NCBI GenBank assembly: GCA_036377675.1 | Contig: DASUXY010000042.1 | Coordinates: 1-10,433 of the forward strand | Direction of reading: 5' to 3' | Origin: DASUXY01 sp036377675 | Lineage (GTDB): Bacteria; Bacillota; Bacilli; Bacillales; Amphibacillaceae | DNA length: 10,433 nucleotides | In this document: in pieces, positions 5,995 through 10,433 of the stretch | Numbering within the stretch: position 1 is the stretch's first letter | Layout of the letters: each line of letters begins with the position of its first letter | Notes under the pieces: generated by a model | The model's input: only the letters and a program-made list of their open reading frames with translations | Databases searched by the model: none | Told to the model about the DNA's origin: nothing | Translations under genes and position numbers: made by a program

Positions 5995-7542
5995 TCATGT
6001 CTCTTTATACACAAACCTTGTGAAAAAAACAAACGATATAATCGCAATCAATGTGACGAGTGTACCGAATATAAACTGTTCGGTTAGCCCAATCACTACA
6101 TATCCTAATCCAGCTGCAATTGCTGCAATGATGGCATATGGCAATTGTGTCAGAACGTGATCAATATGATTCACACCTGCCCCGGTTGAAGAAAGAATGG
6201 TCGTATCAGAAATCGGTGTACAGTGATCACCAAATACAGACCCTGCTAAAACAGCTGCTAATGTTGGCAGTAACAATGTCATATCAGACACTAAAGCTGT
6301 TTCAATGGCAATTGGTAACATAATCCCGAACGTTCCCCAAGATGTCCCCGTTGCTAAAGACATCAAACTAGCAATTAAGAAAAATAATAACGGAAGAAAT
6401 GCAGGGCTTATATTTGAACTTTCAACGACTCTAGCTAAATACTCCCCTGTTTTTAACGTCCCGATAATCGAGCCAATCATCCATGCTAACAATAAAATGT
6501 ATATCGCTGGAAGCATCGTTTTAAATCCTTCAATAAATATACGCCATGTATCCGCTCGAGGACGTTTTTGTTGCCAATGAAAAATAAGACTTAAAGACAC
6601 AGCGATGATCCCACCGGTAAATAAGGATAAATTGACATTCGTATTCGCAAATATAGAAAAAATCGTCACTTGATCCGTCGTTTCTGCCATTCCCGTCAAC
6701 ACCATCATCGTAATTGTTGTCACAATAAGAACAACAATTGGAACGACTAAATGATACACTTTTCCATGCTTATGAGGGCTAAACGTATCGCTCAAATCAC
6801 CGGGGATATTTTGATCATTCGGTCCAATCGGGTCTTTATTTTCAATCGCTCGTTTTTCATGTTTGCGCATCGGACCGATATTTACGCTATAAAAAGCGAC
6901 AAGAAAAACGAGGAAGAGCGATGCAAGTGCATACAAATTTAACGGAATCATTTTTATAAATGCTTCGAGTGGCTGAAATTCGTAAAATTGATGGGTGGCA
7001 AACAAACTGCCTAAAATTCCGATAATATAAGCTCCCCAACTCGAAACAGGTGACATCACGGTTACTGGAGCTGATGTTGAGTCAATATAATACGCTAGTT
7101 TCGCTCGAGAAATATGGTGACGATCTGTCATGGGTCTAGCGATTTGGCCTACAGCTAAACTATTAAAATAGTCATCAATAAATATCATTACACCTAAACT
7201 TGCTGTTGAAAGTTCCGCACCTCTTCTCGTTTTGATGCGTTGAATAATCCAATCACCAAATGCTTTACTTCCCCCTGATGCCTGTAAAAATGCGGTCATA
7301 CTTCCTAACAACAACAAAAATCCGAGCAACAAAAGATTATCTACATTTAAAGAGCCCTCTGTCACGAAAATTTCATAAAAAACAGTCCAAATTTCTTTTA
7401 TAGATGCCCAAATGGCAAAATCATGAATAAATAATGCCCCAACAATAATCCCCGCCCCTAGAGATAACAACACTCTTCTTGTCAGTAAAACGAGGATAAG
7501 CATGAGGATTGCTGGGATTATCGAATATATTGTTCCTTCCAT
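5995..7542 (-). CDS. lysW: NhaC-superfamily transporter under lysine riboswitch, probable lysine transporter (LysW type)
   Basis: This 515-residue polytopic membrane protein has about 11-12 hydrophobic segments. It carries NhaC-superfamily marks: FIDDYFNSL (121-129), YIDSTSAPVTVMSP (152-165), a GTSWGTFGIMLPIA motif, and near the C-terminus GSVFGDHCTPISDTTILSS. By homology alone it would be called a Na+/H+ antiporter. A lysine riboswitch with terminator lies directly upstream, and comparative studies of L-box regulons placed a NhaC-superfamily lysine transporter candidate, LysW, in this position. I therefore infer Na+- or H+-coupled lysine uptake, repressed when lysine is plentiful. The start is the ATG at 7542, with GGAGG at 7555-7551 and 8 bases between. 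A TTG five codons upstream overlaps that site and is unlikely. There are no lysine biosynthesis genes nearby, so the gene stands alone in its unit, closed by the terminator at 5935-5973. Confidence 0.85.
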   Translation of the reverse strand: MEGTIYSIIPAILMLILVLLTRRVLLSLGAGIIVGALFIHDFAIWASIKEIWTVFYEIFVTEGSLNVDNLLLLGFLLLLGSMTAFLQASGGSKAFGDWIIQRIKTRRGAELSTASLGVMIFIDDYFNSLAVGQIARPMTDRHHISRAKLAYYIDSTSAPVTVMSPVSSWGAYIIGILGSLFATHQFYEFQPLEAFIKMIPLNLYALASLFLVFLVAFYSVNIGPMRKHEKRAIENKDPIGPNDQNIPGDLSDTFSPHKHGKVYHLVVPIVVLIVTTITMMVLTGMAETTDQVTIFSIFANTNVNLSLFTGGIIAVSLSLIFHWQQKRPRADTWRIFIEGFKTMLPAIYILLLAWMIGSIIGTLKTGEYLARVVESSNISPAFLPLLFFLIASLMSLATGTSWGTFGIMLPIAIETALVSDMTLLLPTLAAVLAGSVFGDHCTPISDTTILSSTGAGVNHIDHVLTQLPYAIIAAIAAGLGYVVIGLTEQFIFGTLVTLIAIISFVFFTRFVYKET

Positions 7543-7596
7543 CTGTCTAACCTCCAATATTCTACTAACTATCGTATGGAGATTTATGTATAAAGC

Positions 7597-7632
7597 AAAA
7601 AGACAATGATAGAAAATAACTTATCATTGTCT
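7597..7632 (-). terminator. Lysine riboswitch terminator (expression platform) ahead of lysW
   Basis: On the minus strand AGACAATGATA (7632-7622) pairs perfectly over 11 bp with TATCATTGTCT (7611-7601) around a 10-base loop, followed by T's down to 7597. It lies about 20 bases after the aptamer and 55 bases before the lysW start, the expected place for a transcription attenuator. On the + strand no T run follows. GATAAG at the terminator's left arm and loop edge (7625-7620) is complementary to CTTATC just before the aptamer's first helix (7845-7840). That is one possible antiterminator pairing, but I cannot fold it to confirm. Confidence 0.85.
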
Positions 7633-7660
7633 GTCTCTGCAATATATGTTATCCTCCATT

Positions 7661-7840
7661 CGATCAGTAGTTCTCCATGCTGCTTGTTCGCATGACAGTA
7701 TGCCCTTTATTCAACGACATACCAACATTAATAAGCTTGACGCTTATTATGCTTCGGCAAACAATCCTTTCATCAATCATCATCGGTGTCATTCTCCAAT
7801 TGATTACTCATACCATTTGCACCTCTACCTCACCGATCAG
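7661..7840 (-). promoter_or_regulatory. Lysine riboswitch (L-box) aptamer
   Basis: Read on the minus strand, the roughly 180-base stretch has the L-box conserved blocks in the right order: AGAGGTGC, AGTA, TTGGAGAA, GAAAGG, GCCGAAGC, TTGAATAAA, CTGTCA and finally TGGAGAACTAC. Helix P1 is formed by GATCGGT (7838-7832) and ACTGATC (7668-7662) with one G-U pair. AATAAGC...GCTTATT makes P3, GTATG...CATAC around the TTGAATAAA block makes P4, and CATGC...GCATG makes P5. Lysine binding should stabilise P1 and let the downstream terminator form, switching off lysW. Apparent reading frames on either strand here are chance. This is a known RNA class, seen here by its motifs and pairing. Confidence 0.93.
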
Positions 7841-7857
7841 ATAAGGTTTCCTATTTA

Positions 7858-7901
7858 ATTACAATAAATTCAAGTTTACTAAAAATCTAGTCGTCTTGCA
7901 A
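7858..7901 (-). promoter_or_regulatory. Probable promoter region of the riboswitch-lysW transcript
   Basis: There are two readings on the minus strand. TTGCAA (7901-7896) - 17 bases - TAAACT (7878-7873) starts inside the last codons of yunB. Alternatively, TGTAAT (7863-7858) is a 5/6 -10 box with only a T-rich, poor -35. The second fits a start near 7851, about a dozen bases before P1. Neither is strong, but a promoter between yunB and the aptamer is expected because yunB is a sporulation gene. Confidence 0.35.
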
Positions 7902-8666
7902 GTCCTTTTTTGGAATTGAAATCGACGGACCATCGGAATCACCTCCGTAGAAATCGGGTACTTCTCCCATCACTAAATGTTTGTCAATCATTATTTTAGT
8001 CGAAACGCTCGTCACTTCCGTCGTAAAGGGAATAATAATCTGTACATCTGCTTCTACAAGAACGTAAAGCGTTATAAATACATTATTAATGCCGAGCACT
8101 TCTCTTTCATCGATAATATCGGTTTGCACACTACCGACAAGCTCCAAGTTTACGGGAACTTTCGGGCCGAGATTGGCAAGCATCGTATTTCCTGTCGCTT
8201 GCCCAATTGGAATTTCAACGACCGTTGGATCCCGATCGACAAGTTCGTCTACAGTATCTCCATACATTTCTGGCTCACCTAATGGATCTTCATATTCCGG
8301 TGGTTCCCCGCGATTCATACTATGAAAAAACTCTTCAACTCGATCCGTTGCTGCACGATTGATTTGATTAACAATCGAAGAATCCCAACCGACAATCGTC
8401 ACATTCCCATTATGATCGGTCGTCGTTTGCGCAATATCTTCAAACGTATAATTTTCTGCAAATTTTACAGCAGCATTGATTGCTCTCGTCGCAAATTCGG
8501 TCGTTTTCCTTTCAGCGATTTCCATTAATGCTGGCTTAATGCCTCGGTCAATGACCCATATACTGAACATAACGAGAACAATAAACAAGATAAATGATAT
8601 TAAAAAAACATTTCGCCCTGGAGGTGGGGCCAGCTTTCTCTTAAACGTCATTCGATTTCTAAACAT
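7887..8666 (-). CDS. yunB: Sporulation protein YunB
   Basis: YunB is a protein of endospore-forming bacilli made during sporulation; its molecular role is unknown. The 259-residue protein has a basic N-terminus with an LAPPPGRNVF stretch, one membrane helix (about residues 20-40), then WVIDRGIKPALMEIAERKTTEFATRAI and a soluble domain that should lie outside the membrane. VVEIPIGQATGNTMLANLGPKVPVNLELVG and INNVFITLYVLVEADVQIIIPF are typical of the family. The length is normal. The ATG at 8666 is preceded by GGGGGG (8678-8673) and exactly six T's. A second ATG at codon 6 has no ribosome site. The ribosome site lies in the right arm of a hairpin with a T tract, described separately. No terminator is visible between the stop and the lysine riboswitch. 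yunC and yunD lie upstream on the same strand. Confidence 0.92.
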   Translation of the reverse strand: MFRNRMTFKRKLAPPPGRNVFLISFILFIVLVMFSIWVIDRGIKPALMEIAERKTTEFATRAINAAVKFAENYTFEDIAQTTTDHNGNVTIVGWDSSIVNQINRAATDRVEEFFHSMNRGEPPEYEDPLGEPEMYGDTVDELVDRDPTVVEIPIGQATGNTMLANLGPKVPVNLELVGSVQTDIIDEREVLGINNVFITLYVLVEADVQIIIPFTTEVTSVSTKIMIDKHLVMGEVPDFYGGDSDGPSISIPKKDLQDD

Positions 8667-8710
8667 AAAAAACCCCCCTTACAACAATTTATGCTTCTCT
8701 TAAGGGGGTT
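8667..8710 (-). terminator. Hairpin with T tract that contains the yunB ribosome site
   Basis: On the minus strand AACCCCCTTA (8710-8701) pairs with TAAGGGGGGTT (8681-8671), with one extra G, around a 19-base loop. Six T's (8672-8667) follow, and then comes the yunB ATG. The shape is that of a rho-independent terminator for transcripts from yunC, but its right arm is also the yunB Shine-Dalgarno (GGGGGG). In the loop, CATAAATT (8693-8686) resembles a sigma-E -10 box; a -35 could not be placed well. An RNA starting from it would lack the left arm and leave the ribosome site free. Structure is seen; role is inferred. Confidence 0.65.
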
Positions 8711-8766
8711 AGAATCCAAAGAAGGGATGATTCAAAACCAATCGTGGATTGTAGTTCGTAGCGATC

Positions 8767-9072
8767 TTATGAAATCCGCAATAAAGCTTCTTTACCGACC
8801 ATACCTTCTTCCCATCCATATTGATGAGCAGCTGCATGTGTTATCTTTTTTAACGGAGCATACAACAAATCGTCAATCGTTCGAACACCTTCAGCCCTTC
8901 CAGCAATGACCTCTCGTTCTGCTAATTTTTCATTCAACACGTCAACGTCGAGTGCAGCACACATAATATAACCAACTTCATTCGCAATCATTAATAAATT
9001 CGTTTTCGGAAGTTCTACATGAATAGCGGTAAAAAACAAGCCCTCCACTTCCAATGGATTAACGGTGATCAT
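8767..9072 (-). CDS. yunC: YunC-family protein (DUF1805)
   Basis: This small cytoplasmic protein is 101 residues from the ATG at 9072, the usual length for YunC. Family marks are KTNLLMIANEVGYIMCAALDVDVLNEKL, then AGRAEGVRTIDDLLYAPL and a C-terminal VGKEALL. The biochemical function is unknown. The start was chosen because GGAGG (9088-9084) lies 11 bases upstream and the family N-terminus (ITVNPLEVEG) begins there. The longer in-frame start at 9105 has no ribosome site. An out-of-frame ATG at 9079, only 4 bases after the same GGAGG, opens a six-codon frame overlapping the real start; it might lower initiation but is probably chance. The gene has its own likely promoter, 115 bases of gap to yunD, and a dyad covering its ribosome site. 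Confidence 0.9.
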   Translation of the reverse strand: MITVNPLEVEGLFFTAIHVELPKTNLLMIANEVGYIMCAALDVDVLNEKLAEREVIAGRAEGVRTIDDLLYAPLKKITHAAAHQYGWEEGMVGKEALLRIS

Positions 9073-9084
9073 TGAGCATAATGC

Positions 9085-9126
9085 CTCCTTCACGACGATG
9101 TACACTATACACTATGCATGAAGGAG
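9085..9126 (-). repeat. Inverted repeat covering the yunC ribosome site, with tandem 7-mers in the loop
   Basis: CTCCTTCA (9085-9092 on +) and TGAAGGAG (9119-9126) form a perfect 8-bp dyad, extendable by two G-C pairs with one bulge. In the minus-strand RNA the second arm contains most of the yunC Shine-Dalgarno, so a read-through transcript from yunD could hide it. The 26-base loop contains two adjacent copies of ACACTAT (9102-9108 and 9109-9115). No T tract follows, so it is not a terminator. Confidence 0.5.
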
Positions 9127-9138
9127 TGCCTTTGTCAC
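9111..9138 (-). promoter_or_regulatory. Candidate sigma-A promoter of yunC
   Basis: On the minus strand GTGACA (9138-9133, 5/6 to the -35 consensus) and CATAGT (9116-9111, 4/6 to the -10) are 16 bases apart. Transcription would start near 9103, after the left arm of the dyad, leaving the ribosome site unpaired. The promoter is moderate in quality. No terminator for yunD is visible in the gap at 9127-9187; GTCAC/GTGAC (9134-9153) is only a 5-bp stem without T's. Confidence 0.4.
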
Positions 9139-9187
9139 CTTTAAAGATGTGACCGTAACGCACTACGATAATGCTTAGGCAACGCTT

Positions 9188-10433
9188 CTAATGAGTCGAA
9201 AATTTCGTTTGCAACGTATGAGCCAATAAATCACGTAAAAATTCAGGCAAAAAGTATTTTTTAACTTTCGATTTAGCGACTTCGGGTAATAATCTCCCAA
9301 ACGTAAACATATCAGCAACAGCAACTGAATATTCACGATCCGCTTGAAGCGGTTTATCGTTAAGTGAAACATGTTTAACGTATATTTGACCATTTTCATG
9401 TGTACTAACGAAGACGTCTAATCCCGAAAAAACCATTTTCCCAATCACTTTACCGCGGAAACCGAGACCGTTCAATTGAAACTCTGAGAACTCTTTTGTC
9501 GTAGAAACCCGAACGACTTCTTTAATTTCGTCTCCGCTCATTTCAACGACACAAGGGTTGATGGGATGTGGACAAATGCGGTGTACATCTTCATACGTAA
9601 TCGTACCTGCCGGAAAATGATCGAGTAACAATCCCGAGTTTAACATCGCACATTCTGCACCGGTCCATTCTCTCACCGTCTGTGTTAACTCATGCATAAT
9701 TTTAGTCGATGAAAACCAGCTCACTTGTATCGGCTGCTTAATTTGGACGACTGTTTTACTTAATCGTTCACGTGCTTGATCGGTTAATCGTTGTATCGTC
9801 TGTTCTGTCACAGCATCTCGGTCCATATGCGTTACATCTGTCGTATAGGCTTCTTTTTTATGCAACTGCTTTTTCTCATGATCCCACGTCAAAATCACTT
9901 CTCCGACATAAGCACAATATTTTCCACCCGCTGTCAATAATGTTTCGTTAACGTACTCTCCTGAACGTAGTAAATGATGTGTATGACCACCGATAATGAC
10001 ATCAATGTCTTTAAACTTTCGGGCGATCGCTCGGTCCTCGTTGATGCCAAGATGAGACATTAAAATAATAAGGTCTGCTCGCTTCTTTAACTGTGACACA
10101 TGTTTTTCTAACGCTTCATACGGCGAGGAAACATGCCAATGTAATAGTTCATAAAAATCATTAAACGGTGCTGTTAAGCCGATAATCCCTATTTTAATAC
10201 CAGTGGGAGATTCAATTTCTATCGTTCGTCTCAACCACGTTGGTTCTTCATCTGTGAGACTATGAAGGTTTGTACAAGCTACTTGAAAGTCAGCTTCATC
10301 ATATAAATGAAATAAATCATCATGTGGTAACGTAATTCCCTCATTATTCCCAATCGTCGCGAAATCATAGCCAGCATCATTCATCAGTTGGACATTTGCT
10401 TTTCCCATAAATGCTTCAGCAATCGGATTCATT
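9188..10433 (-). CDS. yunD: YunD, 5'-nucleotidase/UshA-family metallophosphoesterase (5' end outside window)
   Basis: This is a two-domain phosphoesterase that would remove phosphate from nucleotides or related compounds. The visible 414 residues run off the window edge, so the first metal-binding motif (expected as D-x-H) and roughly 50 residues are not seen; the Met at the edge is not a convincing start. Present are TIGNNEG (residues 26-32 of the visible part), the metal-site ILMSHLGINED (124-134) and GGHTHH (148-153). A C-terminal 5'-nucleotidase domain follows from about residue 230, with CAMLNSGLLLDHFPAGTI. GNNE replaces the commoner GNHE, which I recall as usual for YunD-type proteins. 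No signal peptide can be judged. The stop is TAG at 9190-9188 and no terminator is evident before yunC. Confidence 0.9.
   Translation of the reverse strand, partial: MNPIAEAFMGKANVQLMNDAGYDFATIGNNEGITLPHDDLFHLYDEADFQVACTNLHSLTDEEPTWLRRTIEIESPTGIKIGIIGLTAPFNDFYELLHWHVSSPYEALEKHVSQLKKRADLIILMSHLGINEDRAIARKFKDIDVIIGGHTHHLLRSGEYVNETLLTAGGKYCAYVGEVILTWDHEKKQLHKKEAYTTDVTHMDRDAVTEQTIQRLTDQARERLSKTVVQIKQPIQVSWFSSTKIMHELTQTVREWTGAECAMLNSGLLLDHFPAGTITYEDVHRICPHPINPCVVEMSGDEIKEVVRVSTTKEFSEFQLNGLGFRGKVIGKMVFSGLDVFVSTHENGQIYVKHVSLNDKPLQADREYSVAVADMFTFGRLLPEVAKSKVKKYFLPEFLRDLLAHTLQTKFSTH

Noticed and set aside
7573..7650. Minus-strand TTG-started frame of about 25 codons after a GGAGG inside the riboswitch leader
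   Set aside because: It runs through the riboswitch terminator, and the GGAGG is part of the spacer just after P1. Most likely chance.
7646..7858. 70-codon open frame on the + strand upstream of lysW
   Set aside because: It lies entirely on the complement of the lysine riboswitch, has no ribosome site and resembles no protein family.
8089..8528. Several + strand frames opposite yunB
   Set aside because: They are antisense to a well-recognised gene and have no ribosome sites or family resemblance.

Overview
The window looks like a stretch of chromosome from an endospore-forming member of the Bacillaceae. It is AT-rich, with strong GGAGG-type ribosome binding sites, typical sigma-A promoters and hairpin terminators. 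It carries several genes known from the Bacillus subtilis yutD-yutC-yunA(lytH)-yunB-yunC-yunD neighbourhood, and at least three of these are sporulation genes (a YhcN/YlaJ-type lipoprotein, LytH and YunB). The species cannot be fixed from this sequence. The two amino-acid transporters of normally Na+-coupled families would suit a salt- or alkali-tolerant bacillus, but that is weak evidence.

Layout. 1-1616 (+): promoter region and an amidase-signature enzyme with a complete Lys-Ser-Ser triad spaced as in fatty acid amide hydrolase. 1712-1975 (+): a small acidic conserved Bacillaceae protein of unknown function, with its own terminator. 2006-2287 (-): YutD-family protein. 2433-2993 (+): sporulation lipoprotein YutC-like, with terminator. 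3075-4067 (+): LytH-like M23 peptidase of spore cortex maturation, starting at TTG. 4061-4098: strong terminator between converging genes. 4114-5758 (-): a neurotransmitter:sodium symporter family transporter (MetP-like) followed, one base after its stop codon, by a 37-codon single-helix protein resembling the small subunit of methionine/alanine importers. The pair is read from a full-consensus sigma-A promoter. 5995-7542 (-): a NhaC-superfamily membrane transporter. 7597-7840 (-): a lysine riboswitch (L-box) with a downstream terminator directly ahead of that gene, so the gene is best read as a lysine transporter (LysW type) and not a plain Na+/H+ antiporter. 7887-10433 (-): yunB, yunC and the 3' part of yunD, whose beginning lies outside the window.

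How it works together. The yut/yun genes form a conserved block, mostly tied to spore formation. Two amino-acid uptake units have been placed between lytH and yunB, one with a small accessory subunit and one under lysine riboswitch control. No lipA is present between yutC and lytH, where B. subtilis has it. On the yunDCB side, both yunC and yunB have an inverted repeat whose downstream arm contains the ribosome binding site. A promoter-like element lies inside or overlaps each repeat, so transcripts arriving from upstream and locally started transcripts could be translated differently. yunB has no visible terminator of its own, so its transcript would run into the lysine riboswitch.

The strongest discovery-type result is the lysine riboswitch and the reassignment of the NhaC-type gene that follows from it. 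I did not find a convincing wholly new system. There are no CRISPR arrays, insertion sequences, rRNA or tRNA genes, and no gene that looks broken.
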